Below are positions 18,067-27,383 of a DNA stretch of 52,874 bases, in pieces. Source of the stretch: Lysobacter_F sp035645555 (GTDB lineage Bacteria > Pseudomonadota > Gammaproteobacteria > Xanthomonadales > Xanthomonadaceae); assembly GCA_035645555.1 (NCBI GenBank), contig DASQMI010000082.1, positions 1 to 52,874 on the forward strand. Reading direction: 5' to 3'. Numbering within the stretch: position 1 is the first letter of the stretch; each line of letters opens with the position of its first letter. The notes beneath the pieces were generated by a model. The model had not been told where the DNA came from. It did not search any database and worked only from the letters and a program-made list of their open reading frames with translations. The position numbers and the translations under genes were made by a program.

Positions 18067-19263
18067 GTGTCCGCCCCTGCCCGCCCGCTGCGCATCGCCC
18101 TTGTCGCCGGCGAGGCCTCCGGCGACCTGCTCGGCGCCGGTCTGATCGAGGCGTTGCGCGCCCGTCATCCGAATGCGGTGTTCGCCGGCGTCGGCGGCGA
18201 GCGCATGCGCGAGGCCGGTTTCGATGCCTGGCACGACGCTTCTGAGCTCGCGGTGATGGGGCTCGCCGAGGTGCTGCGCCACCTGCCGCGGCTGCTGCGG
18301 CTGCGCCGCCGCCTGCGCGAGCGCCTGCTGGCGTGGAAGCCGGACGTGTTCGTCGGCATCGACGCGCCGGACTTCAACCTCGGCGTGGAACGCTGGCTCA
18401 AGCAGCGTGGCGTCCGCACCGTGCATTACGTGAGCCCGTCGGTGTGGGCGTGGCGCGAGAAGCGCGCGGAGAAGATCGGCCGCAGCGCCGACCGCGTGCT
18501 GTGCCTGTTCCCGATGGAGCTGCCGATCTACGCGCGCCACGGCGTCGATGCACGCTTCGTCGGCCATCCGCTTGCAGATGCAATACCGCTGCACCCGGAT
18601 CGTGCGGCGGCACGCGCGGCACTGGGCCTCGCGCCGGACGCCACCGTGCTCGCGGTGCTGCCGGGCTCGCGGCTGGGCGAGATCGAGCGGCTCGGCGCGG
18701 TGTTCCTCGACGCCGCCGCGCGCGTGCAGCAGGCCCTGCCCGGAGTGCAGGTCGTGATCCCGGCCGCCAACGACGCCTGCCACGCCGCGCTGGAGGCGCT
18801 GCTGGGCCGATCGGGCCGATCCCCCGGCGCCAATCCACGAATCCGGCTCTTCCGCGGCCAGGCCCGCGAGCTGATGATCGCAAGCGACGTCGTCCTGCTG
18901 GCCTCCGGCACTGCGACCCTGGAGGCGATGCTCGCGAAGCGGCCGATGGTGGTCGGCTACCGCGTCTCGGCACTCACCTACCGACTGGTGAAGGGCTTGG
19001 GGATGCTGAAGGTGAGCCGCTACGCCCTGCCCAACATCCTGGCCGGCGAGACGCTGGTGCCGGAGCTGATGCAGCACGACTGCACGCCGGACCGGCTCGC
19101 CGACGCCGTGCTGGCCTGGCTGCGCGATCCGCAGGCGGCGGATGCCATCGTGCCCCGCTTCGAAGCGATCCACGCCGAGCTGCGCCGCGACGCGTCCGTC
19201 AGCGCGGCCGCCGCGGTGTCCGAACTGATCGCGCCGTCCGCTCTGCCCGAAGCTCGCCTGTAG
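18067..19263 (+). CDS. lpxB: Lipid A disaccharide synthase
   Basis: LpxB is a membrane-associated GT-B glycosyltransferase that joins UDP-diacylglucosamine and lipid X. The 398-residue product starts from a GTG (VSAPARPLRIALVAGEASGD) and contains GEASGDLLGAGLIEAL and GVGGERM in the N-terminal half, YVSPSVWAW near residue 121, and VLPGSRLGEIERL at about 197-209. Its TAG stop is formed by the first bases of a REP palindrome (CTG TAG GAG), so the C-terminus SALPEARL probably ends where the repeat inserted. It is the last gene of the lpx run. Confidence 0.95.
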   Translation: MSAPARPLRIALVAGEASGDLLGAGLIEALRARHPNAVFAGVGGERMREAGFDAWHDASELAVMGLAEVLRHLPRLLRLRRRLRERLLAWKPDVFVGIDAPDFNLGVERWLKQRGVRTVHYVSPSVWAWREKRAEKIGRSADRVLCLFPMELPIYARHGVDARFVGHPLADAIPLHPDRAAARAALGLAPDATVLAVLPGSRLGEIERLGAVFLDAAARVQQALPGVQVVIPAANDACHAALEALLGRSGRSPGANPRIRLFRGQARELMIASDVVLLASGTATLEAMLAKRPMVVGYRVSALTYRLVKGLGMLKVSRYALPNILAGETLVPELMQHDCTPDRLADAVLAWLRDPQAADAIVPRFEAIHAELRRDASVSAAAAVSELIAPSALPEARL

Positions 19264-19357
19264 GAGCGGCTTCAGCCCGCGACCGGTACCCGTCGGCACT
19301 CGATCGCGGCTAAAGCCGCTCCTACGCGTGCCTTTGTGGGTCGGCTTCAGCCGCGAC
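19260..19357. repeat. REP doublet plus a degenerate third copy
   Basis: A forward copy (19260-19281) and a reverse copy (19304-19325) form an inverted pair capable of a long hairpin, and a degenerate forward copy follows (19336-19357, GTGGGTCGGCTTCAGCC). The first copy supplies the stop codon of lpxB. The remaining 100 bases up to rnhB contain no recognisable gene. Confidence 0.88.
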
Positions 19358-19460
19358 TTGCCGTTCTCGATGCGGATGGAGGCAGTGCCGTGCGACCGCC
19401 TTCATTCAATTTAGGCTTCGCCGCTTTCTTTGCCATGCACGTGCACGCTAAGGTTGCGCC

Positions 19461-20099
19461 GTGTCCGAAGCCGCCGCGCCCCCTGCCCCACCGACCCCGC
19501 GCCGTGCCGCCGACACACGGCTGATCGCCGGCGTCGACGAGGCCGGACGTGGCCCGCTCGCGGGCCCCGTCGCGGTCGCCGCGGTGATCCTCGACCGCCG
19601 CCGCCGCATCCGCGGCCTGGACGACTCCAAGAAGCTCACCGCGCTCCAGCGCGAGGCGCTGTACGCCAAGATCGTCGAGCGCGCGGTGTGCTGGCACGTC
19701 GAGTTCGTCGATGTCGCCGAGATCGACCGCTTCAACATCTTCCACGCCACCATGCTCGGCATGCGTCGGGCGTTGCGCGCGCTGACGCCGTGCGCGGAGC
19801 GCGCGATGATCGACGGCAACCACCTGCCGCCGGATCTGCCGTGCCCCGCAGAGGCGCTGGTCGGCGGCGATGCCTCGGAGCCGGCGATCATGGCCGCCTC
19901 CATCCTCGCCAAGGTGTCGCGTGACCGGCTGATGTGCCGGCTGCACGAACAGTGGCCGCAGTACGGCTTCGACGAACACAAGGGCTACTCCACGCCGCGC
20001 CATCTGGCGGCACTGGCCGAGCACGGCCCGTGTCCCGCGCACCGCCGCAGTTTCGCGCCGGTGCGTGAGGCGGCGCTGCAATTGCCGCTGGCCCTGTAG
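19461..20099 (+). CDS. rnhB: Ribonuclease HII
   Basis: RNase HII nicks the RNA strand at ribonucleotides embedded in DNA. The 212-residue protein has the signature LIAGVDEAGRGPLAGPVAVA, containing the first two catalytic acidic residues (Asp and Glu of DEAGRG). The IDGNH motif and the SILAKVSRD segment complete the active site. The GTG start at 19461 gives MSEAAAPPAPPTPRRAADTR, a Pro/Ala-rich extension of about 20 residues before the conserved core. REP sequences separate it from lpxB, though the order lpxB-rnhB-dnaE is the usual one. Confidence 0.96.
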   Translation: MSEAAAPPAPPTPRRAADTRLIAGVDEAGRGPLAGPVAVAAVILDRRRRIRGLDDSKKLTALQREALYAKIVERAVCWHVEFVDVAEIDRFNIFHATMLGMRRALRALTPCAERAMIDGNHLPPDLPCPAEALVGGDASEPAIMAASILAKVSRDRLMCRLHEQWPQYGFDEHKGYSTPRHLAALAEHGPCPAHRRSFAPVREAALQLPLAL

Positions 20100-20157
20100 C
20101 TGCTGAACGGCACGCGCTGAACACGCGAGCGGCCGGCGAGCGCGCGAAGTCAAGAGG

Positions 20158-20185
20158 TTGCGGGGCGGAAGCGGCCTGCTACGCT
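20158..20185 (+). promoter_or_regulatory. Possible sigma-70 promoter of dnaE
   Basis: TTGCGG (20158-20163) and TACGCT (20180-20185) are separated by 16 bases in the 144-base gap between rnhB and dnaE, about 58 bases before the start codon. The match is moderate. Confidence 0.35.
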
Positions 20186-20243
20186 GCGCCCTCGCCTTTC
20201 GCACCGCGGCGCCCGCCGCGGCCGCGCCCTGCCCCGAGCCGGC

Positions 20244-23200
20244 ATGTCCGCAGCGTTCGTCCATCTCCACCTGCACAGCGAATACTCGCTCGCCGACTCG
20301 ACCATCCGCGTCGATGGCCTGGTGAAGCGCTGCGCGGAGCTCGGCCAGCCGGCGGTGGCCATCACCGACCTCGACAACGTGTTCGCGGCGGTGAAGTTCT
20401 ACAAGGCGGCGGAAGCCAAGGGCATCAAACCGATCATCGGCGCCGACGTCGCGCTCGCCGACGGCAACGAAGCGGCCACGCGGATGACCCTGCTGTGCCG
20501 CGACCGCACCGGGTACCTGACGTTGTCGCGGTTGCTGACGCGGGCCTGGATGGAAGGCCACCGCACCGAGGGTGTCGCGCTGCGGCCGGACTGGCTGCGC
20601 GAGGACAACGCCGGGCTGTTCGCGCTGGCCGGCCGCGCCAGCCTTGCCGGCCGCCTCGTCGCAAGCCACCGCCACGAGCTGGCCGAGGCCTGGCTCGCCG
20701 ATTGGGCCGGCGTATTCGGCGATCGCCTGCATCTGGAGCTGGTGCGCGCGCGTCGCGACGGCGAGGACGCGTTCAACGCGTTCGCACTGCATGCCGCCGC
20801 GCGGCGCGGGATCCCGGTGGTCGCGAGCAACGACGTGCGCTTCCTGCAGGCCGACGAATTCGAGGCGCATGAGGCGCGCGTGTGCATCGCCACCGGTCGC
20901 GTGCTCGACGACCCCAAGCGGCCACGCGAATACAGCGCCGAGCAGTACCTGAAGTCGACGCCCGAGATGGCGGCATTGTTCGCCGACGTGCCAGACGCGC
21001 TCGACAACGCGCTGCTGCTCGCCAAGCGCTGCAACGTCGAACTGAAGCTCGGCCAGTACGCGCTGCCGGCGTTCCCGGTGCCGAACGAGCACACCATCGA
21101 AAGCTGGCTGCGCAACCAGGCGCGCGAGGGCCTGGCGAAGCGGCTGGAGAAGTACCCGCTGGCGGCGGGCAAGACGCGCGAGGACTACGAGCAGCGGTTG
21201 GAGACCGAGCTCGACGTCATCATCAAGATGGGGTTCCCCGGCTACTTCCTGATCGTCGCGGACTTCATCAACTGGGCGAAGGATCACGACATCCCGGTCG
21301 GCCCAGGCCGCGGTTCCGGCGCGGGCTCGCTGGTGGCGTGGGCGCTGGGCATCACCGACCTCGACCCCTTGCCGTACGACCTGCTGTTCGAGCGCTTCCT
21401 CAACCCGGAACGCGTGTCGATGCCGGACTTCGACATCGACTTCTGCATGGACCGCCGCGACGAGGTGATCGAGTACGTCGCGCGCAAGTACGGCCGCGAC
21501 CGGGTCAGCCAGATCATCACCTACGGCACGATGGCGGCGAAGGCGGTGGTGCGCGACACCGGCCGCGTGCTCGGCCACCCGTACGGCTTCGTCGACGGCA
21601 TCGCCAAGCTGATCCCGAACACGCTCGGCATCACGCTGGAAGACGCGCTCGGCCGCAGTGAGGCGGCGAAAAAGGATCCGTCGCTCGCATCGGCCGACCT
21701 GATCCAGCGCTACCAGTCGGAAGACGAGGTGCGCGACCTGATCGATCTCGGGCTCAAGCTCGAGGACCTGACCCGCAATGCCGGCAAACACGCGGGCGGC
21801 GTGGTGATCGCACCGAGCCCGCTGTCCGACTTCTGCCCGCTGTTCGCCGAACACGATGGCGAAGGCCGCGGTCGCAATCCGGTGACGCAGTTCGACAAGG
21901 ACGACGTCGAGGCGGTAGGTCTGGTCAAGTTCGACTTCCTTGGCCTGCGCACGCTCACGATCATCGACTGGGCGGTCAAGGCCATCAACCGGCGTCGCGC
22001 CAAGGCCGGGGAACCTGCGCTCGACATCGGCGCGCTGCCACTCGACGACGCCGGGACCTACAAGCTGTTCGCACGCGGCGACACCGTCGCGGTGTTCCAG
22101 TTCGAATCCCGCGGCATGCGTGAGCTGCTCAAGCGCGCCAAGCCCGACACCTTCGAGGACATCATCGCGCTCGCCGCGCTGTTCCGTCCCGGCCCGCTGG
22201 GCTCGGGAATGGATCGCGAATGGGTCGACCGCAAGCACGGCAACACCGAGGTCAGCTATCCGCACCCGGCGCTGGAGCCGGTGCTGGCGCCGACCTACGG
22301 CGTCATCGTGTACCAGGAACAGGTGATGCAGATCGCGCAGGTGCTGGCGGGCTATTCGCTCGGCGGCGCCGACCTGCTGCGTCGCGCGATGGGCAAGAAA
22401 AAGCCCGAGGAGATGGCGAAGGAGCGCGCCAAGTTCGAGGCCGGCGCGGCCGAGCGCGGCGTGGATCCGTGCCAGGCGTCGCAGATCTTCGACTTGATGG
22501 AGAAGTTCGCCGAGTACGGCTTCAACAAGTCGCACTCGGCGGCGTACGCGCTGGTCGCCTACCAGACCGCGTGGCTGAAAGTGCACTACCCCGCCGAATT
22601 CATGGCGGCGGTGCTGTCCTCCGACATGGACAACACCGACAAGGTGGTCGGCTTCCTGGACGAAGCGCGCGCGCTCGGGCTGACGGTGCTGCCGCCGGAC
22701 GTGAATGCGTCGGTGTACATGTTCGAGGCGGTCGCGCCGGACACGATCCGGTACGGCCTCGGCGCGGTGAAGGGCGTCGGCCGTGGCGTGTGCGAGGCGA
22801 TCGTCGAAGCCCGTCGTGCGGGCGCGTTCACCGACCTGCTGGATTTCTGCAAGCGCGTCGAGGGCGGCAAGCTCAACCGCCGCGCACTGGAAGCGCTGAT
22901 CCATGCCGGCGCGCTCGATGCGCTCGGTAAGAACCGCGCCAGCCTGATGCTGCAGCTGCCGGAAGTGCTGAAGGCCACCGAGCAGCTCGCGCGTGAACGC
23001 GAGGCCGGCCAGGTGTCGCTGTTCGGCGGCTTCGAGACCGCCGCGCCCGCACTGCGCATCGAACTGCCGGAAACCGACGAGTGGCCGCTGCCGCAGAAGC
23101 TGGCCGGCGAGCGCGAAACGCTCGGACACTACCTCAGCGGCCATCCGTTCGATCCCTACCGCGACGAGCTGCGCCAGCTCGTCGGGCACGACCTGAGCGA

Positions 23201-23783
23201 CCTCGAGAAGCTGTGGGAATCGCGCCCGGAGAACGCGCGCGGCGGCTGGCGGCCGGAAGTCGAGGTGGTGGTGGCCGGCCTCGTCACCGGCTTCCGCAAG
23301 AAGGGCGATGCGCAGATGTTCGTGCTGATCGAGGACGGCCGCGGCCGGCTCGAATGCGCGTTCTTCGCCGAGACATACGGCGAGTTCGCGTCGTTGATCG
23401 CACGCGACCGGCTGATCGTCGTGCAGGGCGGTCTGCGCGAGGACGCGTTCAGCGGCGGCTTCGCGCTGCGCGCGCAGCGCTGCTGGGATTACGCGCAGCT
23501 GTGCCCGCGCCAGGCGCAGCGGCTGTCGCTGCGGGTGGACCTGCGCGAGGACGGCGCGTGGTCGAAGGTCGAAGCATTGCTCGCGCAGCATCGCCCGGGA
23601 CCGACGCCGTTGCGGCTGGACGCATTCGTGCGCGGCGCGGCCGGAACGCTGGAGCTCAACGGTACCTGCTCGGTGCGCGTCGACGCGGACCTGCCGAGCC
23701 GGTTGCGCTCGCTGCCGGGGGTGAAGGCGGTGAAGGTGGCGCTGGCGCGGCCGTGGACGCCGAACACGCGCGATTCGAACTGA
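20244..23783 (+). CDS. dnaE: DNA polymerase III subunit alpha
   Basis: This is the replicative polymerase catalytic subunit. The 1179-residue product has an N-terminal PHP domain (about 1-270, beginning FVHLHLHSEYSLADSTIRVDG in part) and a C-family polymerase core with the catalytic acidic residues in PDFDIDF (Asp395 and Asp397, equivalent to Asp401/Asp403 of E. coli) and a later Asp in the KFDFLGLRTL region. A helix-hairpin-helix region follows at about 840-930, and an OB-fold near 1010-1090 (EVVVAGLVTGFRKKG). Length is standard for the DnaE1 class. It ends the plus-strand envelope block. accA, its usual downstream neighbour, is about 21 kb away. Confidence 0.98.
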   Translation: MSAAFVHLHLHSEYSLADSTIRVDGLVKRCAELGQPAVAITDLDNVFAAVKFYKAAEAKGIKPIIGADVALADGNEAATRMTLLCRDRTGYLTLSRLLTRAWMEGHRTEGVALRPDWLREDNAGLFALAGRASLAGRLVASHRHELAEAWLADWAGVFGDRLHLELVRARRDGEDAFNAFALHAAARRGIPVVASNDVRFLQADEFEAHEARVCIATGRVLDDPKRPREYSAEQYLKSTPEMAALFADVPDALDNALLLAKRCNVELKLGQYALPAFPVPNEHTIESWLRNQAREGLAKRLEKYPLAAGKTREDYEQRLETELDVIIKMGFPGYFLIVADFINWAKDHDIPVGPGRGSGAGSLVAWALGITDLDPLPYDLLFERFLNPERVSMPDFDIDFCMDRRDEVIEYVARKYGRDRVSQIITYGTMAAKAVVRDTGRVLGHPYGFVDGIAKLIPNTLGITLEDALGRSEAAKKDPSLASADLIQRYQSEDEVRDLIDLGLKLEDLTRNAGKHAGGVVIAPSPLSDFCPLFAEHDGEGRGRNPVTQFDKDDVEAVGLVKFDFLGLRTLTIIDWAVKAINRRRAKAGEPALDIGALPLDDAGTYKLFARGDTVAVFQFESRGMRELLKRAKPDTFEDIIALAALFRPGPLGSGMDREWVDRKHGNTEVSYPHPALEPVLAPTYGVIVYQEQVMQIAQVLAGYSLGGADLLRRAMGKKKPEEMAKERAKFEAGAAERGVDPCQASQIFDLMEKFAEYGFNKSHSAAYALVAYQTAWLKVHYPAEFMAAVLSSDMDNTDKVVGFLDEARALGLTVLPPDVNASVYMFEAVAPDTIRYGLGAVKGVGRGVCEAIVEARRAGAFTDLLDFCKRVEGGKLNRRALEALIHAGALDALGKNRASLMLQLPEVLKATEQLAREREAGQVSLFGGFETAAPALRIELPETDEWPLPQKLAGERETLGHYLSGHPFDPYRDELRQLVGHDLSDLEKLWESRPENARGGWRPEVEVVVAGLVTGFRKKGDAQMFVLIEDGRGRLECAFFAETYGEFASLIARDRLIVVQGGLREDAFSGGFALRAQRCWDYAQLCPRQAQRLSLRVDLREDGAWSKVEALLAQHRPGPTPLRLDAFVRGAAGTLELNGTCSVRVDADLPSRLRSLPGVKAVKVALARPWTPNTRDSN

Positions 23784-23793
23784 TCAGGTCGCA

Positions 23794-24042
23794 AGAGCGG
23801 CTTGGCCGCGAATGTCGGCCGACGCTGGATCGCATCCCTTGGCTTTGATGCTGTGGGAGCGGCTGTAGGAGCGGCTTAAGCCGCGATGGACGCCGGGCCT
23901 GCCCCTTCGATCGCGGCTGCAGCCGCTCCTACGTCGGCGCCGCGACGACATCCCATCCCTGCCGGTCGCGGCTGAAGCCGCTCCTACGCCGGCGCCGCGA
24001 CGACATCCCGTCCCTGCGGGTCGCGGCTAAAGCCGCTCCTAC
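23794..24042. repeat. REP array with a 55-bp tandem duplication
   Basis: The 255-base gap between dnaE and the alpha-glucosidase is almost entirely REP-derived. It holds a degenerate copy (23794-23811), a truncated copy (23853-23864), a forward copy (23865-23886) and reverse copies at 23911-23932, 23966-23987 and 24021-24042. The last two lie in direct 55-bp units (23933-23987 and 23988-24042) that differ at only four positions. The final copy contributes the TAG stop of the minus-strand alpha-glucosidase gene. Confidence 0.9.
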
Positions 24043-26483
24043 AGCCGGACGTCGAGCACCCAGTCGCGACGGGCGTCGGTGACGGGCACGCGCAGGACGT
24101 CCGAGTCCTCGTCGTGCACCCAGTCCCTGACTGCGCGTCCATCGATTCGCAACGCCACAGGCGCCTTGCCGACGCCGTGGACCACGATCTTCGCCTGCCG
24201 CCACCACGGCGCGAAGCGTGCGTGCTCCACGTCGGCGAAGATCCGCACGCCCGCCGCATCCACCGCGCATTCGTACCGCACGCGCAGGAATCCGCCGCGG
24301 CGATACGCGAAGGTCTCGCCGTCGTCGTCGTACAGCGCACCCTCGCACGGCTGGCCCGGCTCCGGCAGGAAGACGTGCAGCTCCAGCGCCCCGCGCGGTG
24401 TCTCGCCGGTGTGCTGCACGAGCGGCTGCATCGGGATGATCGCGCCGGCACGCGCATAGACCGGCACGTCGCGCGGTTTGGGTTCGAACACGAGCTTGTC
24501 CTGCGCGGTGTACCTGCGGCCGTCGCGCAGGTCGTACCACGCGCCCGGCGGCAGGGTGACGCGATGCGGATCGACCGTCTCCGTCACCGCCGGCGCGACG
24601 AACAGGTCACGCCCGAACAGGAAGCTACGACCCTCGGCGTGGAACGTGTTGGCGTGCGGGTAATGCAGGAACACCGGACGCAGGATCGGCAGCCCGGTGC
24701 GCGCGTTTTCCTCGGCCAGCGTGTAGAGGTACGGCATCAGCCGGTAGCGCAGCTCGATCGCCTCGCGCCGGCGCGCCTCGTGCTCCGGCCCGTCCACCCA
24801 CGCCTCGTGCGGTCGCGTGTCGGTCGCCGCGTGGCTGCGGAACACCGGGTTGAACGCGCCGAGCTGGTACCAGCGCGTGAGCAGCTCCGGATCCGGCGAG
24901 CCGATGAAGCCGCCGACGTCGTCGCCGGCCATCGCATAGCCGCTCAGTCCCAGGCTCAGCAAGGTGGCGGTACTCATCGACAGGTGATGCCAGCTCGCGG
25001 TGTTGTCGCCGGTCCACGTCGCCGCGTAGCGCTGCGTGCCGGCGTAGGCGGCGCGAGTGAGCACGAACGGCCGCGTGTCCGGTTTCAGCGCCAGCAGGCC
25101 CTCGTAGGTCGCGCGCGCGTTCTGCATCCCGTAGACGTTGTGCACCGCGCGGTGGTCGAGCGTCGGGCCGTCGTCGAGCCGGTGCTGCACGTTGGGCGGC
25201 ATGGTGTTGCCCGGTACGTTGAACACCGACGGCTCGTTCATGTCGTTCCAGAAACCGGCGACGCCTGCGCGCACGAAGTCACGGTACAGCCCGCCCCACC
25301 AGCGGCGCACGCGGCCCAAGGTGAAGTCCGGGAACACGCTGTCGCCCGGCCACACCGGGCCGACGTACACGCTGCCGTCGGCGTTTCGTACGAACGCGTC
25401 CTGCGCCATACCGCTGTCGTACGGCGCGTAACCCCGATCCGGATCGCGCTTGATGTGCAGATCGGTGATCAGCACGGTGCGCAGGCCGTCGCCGCGGAGG
25501 TCAGCGATCATGCGCTCGAAGTTCGGGAATTTGGCCCGGTCGACGGTGAACGGCGCATGCCCCTGCTGGTAGTCGATGTCGAGGTAGATCGCATCGGCGG
25601 GAATGCGCCGCTCGCGCAGCGTGCGGGCGACCTCGCGCACCTTCGCCTCGCTGGAGTAGCTGTAGCGCGACTGCTGGAAGCCCAGCGCCCACTTCGGTGG
25701 CAATGGGGTGCGGCCGGTCAGCGCGGTGTAGCGTTCGATCACCTGCGCGGGCGTGGGACCGGCGATCACGTAGTAGTCGAGCTCGCCGCCGTCGGCACCG
25801 AAGCTGAAGTGCGCTTCCGATTCCTTGCCGAAATCGAAGTGGCTGCGGTAAGGGCTGTCGAGGAACAGCCCCCACGCGAAGCCGTCCTTGCGCAGCGCCA
25901 GCACGAACGGGATCGACTTGTAGAGCGGATCGCTGTGACCCTGCCAGGCGTAGGCGTCGGTATTCCAGTTGACGAACGCGCGGCCGCGGCGGTCGATCGG
26001 CCCCGGTTTGTCGCCCAGCCCGTAATAGCGCTCCTCGGCCGGCATGCGCGCCCACGCGCGCACGCGTTCGCCGTGCACCGCCATCGGCAGATCGGGATCG
26101 CCGGCGAGCAGCACGCGGCCGTCGGCGTCGTGCACGACGACCGAAAGCGGCTCGCGCCCGATGCGCGCGATCAGCGCGCCCGCCCGCAGCTCCACCGCCT
26201 CGGCCGATTCGCTGACCGCCACGCGCATCTCGCCGCCCCGCTGCACCACCGCCCACGAGCGGTCCGGCGCGAAGCGACCGCGCGGTGCCATCCGCACCCG
26301 CAGCACGCCGTCGGCGTGGGCGCTGACCCGGACCCGCGCCACGCCGGCCGCCAGCTCGACGCCGTCGGCCCGCCGCTCGATCCCCTCGACCGCGCCGAGG
26401 TGCCGCCAGCCCTGCGCGGTGGCCGCGTGCGCGACGAGCAACAGCACCAGCCCCAGCCCCCACTTCCCGATCCCGCCGCCCAT
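24039..26483 (-). CDS. Glycoside hydrolase family 31 alpha-glucosidase, exported
   Basis: The 814-residue protein is predicted to hydrolyse terminal alpha-linked glucose (or a related alpha-glycoside) in the periplasm. It starts with a signal peptide (about 1-24, ending AATAQG). A beta-sandwich domain follows, then the GH31 barrel with the nucleophile Asp414 in GFWNDMNEP and the acid/base Asp493 in ATWTGDNTASW. C-terminal beta domains complete it. The start at 26483 has GGAGGC upstream; longer in-frame versions would add 31 unconserved residues before the signal peptide. It is monocistronic, and LacI-type operators lie upstream. Its stop codon lies inside a REP element. Substrate preference (maltose, isomaltose, xyloside) is not resolved. 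Confidence 0.93.
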   Translation of the reverse strand: MGGGIGKWGLGLVLLLVAHAATAQGWRHLGAVEGIERRADGVELAAGVARVRVSAHADGVLRVRMAPRGRFAPDRSWAVVQRGGEMRVAVSESAEAVELRAGALIARIGREPLSVVVHDADGRVLLAGDPDLPMAVHGERVRAWARMPAEERYYGLGDKPGPIDRRGRAFVNWNTDAYAWQGHSDPLYKSIPFVLALRKDGFAWGLFLDSPYRSHFDFGKESEAHFSFGADGGELDYYVIAGPTPAQVIERYTALTGRTPLPPKWALGFQQSRYSYSSEAKVREVARTLRERRIPADAIYLDIDYQQGHAPFTVDRAKFPNFERMIADLRGDGLRTVLITDLHIKRDPDRGYAPYDSGMAQDAFVRNADGSVYVGPVWPGDSVFPDFTLGRVRRWWGGLYRDFVRAGVAGFWNDMNEPSVFNVPGNTMPPNVQHRLDDGPTLDHRAVHNVYGMQNARATYEGLLALKPDTRPFVLTRAAYAGTQRYAATWTGDNTASWHHLSMSTATLLSLGLSGYAMAGDDVGGFIGSPDPELLTRWYQLGAFNPVFRSHAATDTRPHEAWVDGPEHEARRREAIELRYRLMPYLYTLAEENARTGLPILRPVFLHYPHANTFHAEGRSFLFGRDLFVAPAVTETVDPHRVTLPPGAWYDLRDGRRYTAQDKLVFEPKPRDVPVYARAGAIIPMQPLVQHTGETPRGALELHVFLPEPGQPCEGALYDDDGETFAYRRGGFLRVRYECAVDAAGVRIFADVEHARFAPWWRQAKIVVHGVGKAPVALRIDGRAVRDWVHDEDSDVLRVPVTDARRDWVLDVRL

Positions 26484-26500
26484 GCCCGCCTCCGCGTCGC

Positions 26501-26553
26501 TGCGCCCGATTGCAGCACGCGGCAGGCCGCCGCACGCGCTGAAAACGATTGCG
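26501..26553 (-). promoter_or_regulatory. LacI-family operator candidates upstream of the alpha-glucosidase
   Basis: TGAAAACGATTGCG at 26540-26553 matches the LacI-family pattern TGNAANCGNTTNCA at 13 of 14 positions counting wildcards, with the central CG. A weaker site, TGCGCCCGATTGCA, lies at 26501-26514. They sit 18 and 57 bases upstream of the alpha-glucosidase start, in the gap shared with the divergent HNH gene. A similar site precedes the sugar transporter at 33.0 kb. Confidence 0.55.
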
Positions 26554-26611
26554 TGACGCCGCGGCCGGCGTCGCACACCGGGTCGACAATGCGGTATAAG
26601 CTCGGGGGGCC

Positions 26612-27286
26612 ATGGAGACGCACAGAGCGAAGCTGCACCTGGTCCGCCCCGGCAGCCCGGCGCCGGGATCCGTCGTCTCGCCCCCTCCCGATCGCCTCAA
26701 TGCCGTCCGCCTGCTGTCGCTGGACGCGCACGGCCGCGTGCTCGACTGGATGAGCTGGCAGGACGCGGCCTGCCTGTACGCGCGCGGTGCGGTGGCCTGG
26801 ACCCTCGGCGAGCCGTGCCTGGAGATCCACGGCGGCATCAGCCGCCGCACCGGCGAGCGCAGCGTCATCGCCCTGCATCCGATCGTGGCCGCGCGCGGCC
26901 ATGCGCGCGCGCACGCGCTCGACCCCACCCCGGCGCTCACCAACGCCGCGTTGTTCGCGCGCGACGCCTACCTGTGCCTGTACTGCGGGCGCGACTTCCA
27001 CCGCCAGCAGCTGACCCGCGACCATGTGCTGCCGCTGTCCAAGGGCGGTCGCGACACCTGGGAGAACGTGGTCGCCGCCTGCTTCGAATGCAATTCGCGC
27101 AAGGGCAACCGCACCCCGCAGCAGGCCGGCATGCCGCTGCTGGCGGTGCCGTACCGGCCCAGCTGGGTCGAGCACCTGATCCTCTCCAACCGCAACATCC
27201 TCGCCGACCAGATGGCGTTCCTTAAGGCGCAGCTGCCCAAGCGCCCGCGCCGCGCGGGCGAGGGCCTGGCCGCCGCCCTGCAGTGA
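26612..27286 (+). CDS. HNH endonuclease family protein
   Basis: The 224-residue protein has a central HNH nuclease domain. It shows a zinc pair CLYC (Cys122, Cys125), the catalytic DH of RDHVLPLSKGG (Asp137, His138), Asn152 in WENVV, and a second zinc pair CFEC followed by Asn161 and Lys164. This layout matches the stand-alone McrA/Cas9-like HNH class. The N-terminal 110 residues are unlike any domain I recognise. No methylase or restriction partner is adjacent, so a restriction role is not supported. Divergent from the alpha-glucosidase. A TATAAG (26595-26600) stands 12 bases before the ATG, too close to be a normal -10 unless the transcript is nearly leaderless. Confidence 0.85.
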   Translation: METHRAKLHLVRPGSPAPGSVVSPPPDRLNAVRLLSLDAHGRVLDWMSWQDAACLYARGAVAWTLGEPCLEIHGGISRRTGERSVIALHPIVAARGHARAHALDPTPALTNAALFARDAYLCLYCGRDFHRQQLTRDHVLPLSKGGRDTWENVVAACFECNSRKGNRTPQQAGMPLLAVPYRPSWVEHLILSNRNILADQMAFLKAQLPKRPRRAGEGLAAALQ

Positions 27287-27326
27287 GGCCTGTCACGCCA
27301 CGCACATAACCGACGCAGCGCGCGCG

Positions 27327-27355
27327 TTGACGGCGCGCCGCGGCTTGGCAACACT
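27327..27355 (+). promoter_or_regulatory. Possible promoter of the pseudo-receiver gene
   Basis: TTGACG (27327-27332) and AACACT (27350-27355) are separated by 17 bases, 28 bases before the start codon. The -35 is good and the -10 is poor. Confidence 0.35.
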
Positions 27356-27383
27356 CGGCTGTCTGATTCTCAAGAGTGCAACG

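Noticed and set aside
23933..24042. The repeated 55-bp units as a CRISPR array
   Set aside because: There are only two near-identical adjacent units with no spacers, and they contain the REP palindrome.
26612..27286. HNH protein as part of a restriction-modification or CRISPR system
   Set aside because: No methyltransferase, cas gene, repeat-spacer array or other defence gene lies in the window.
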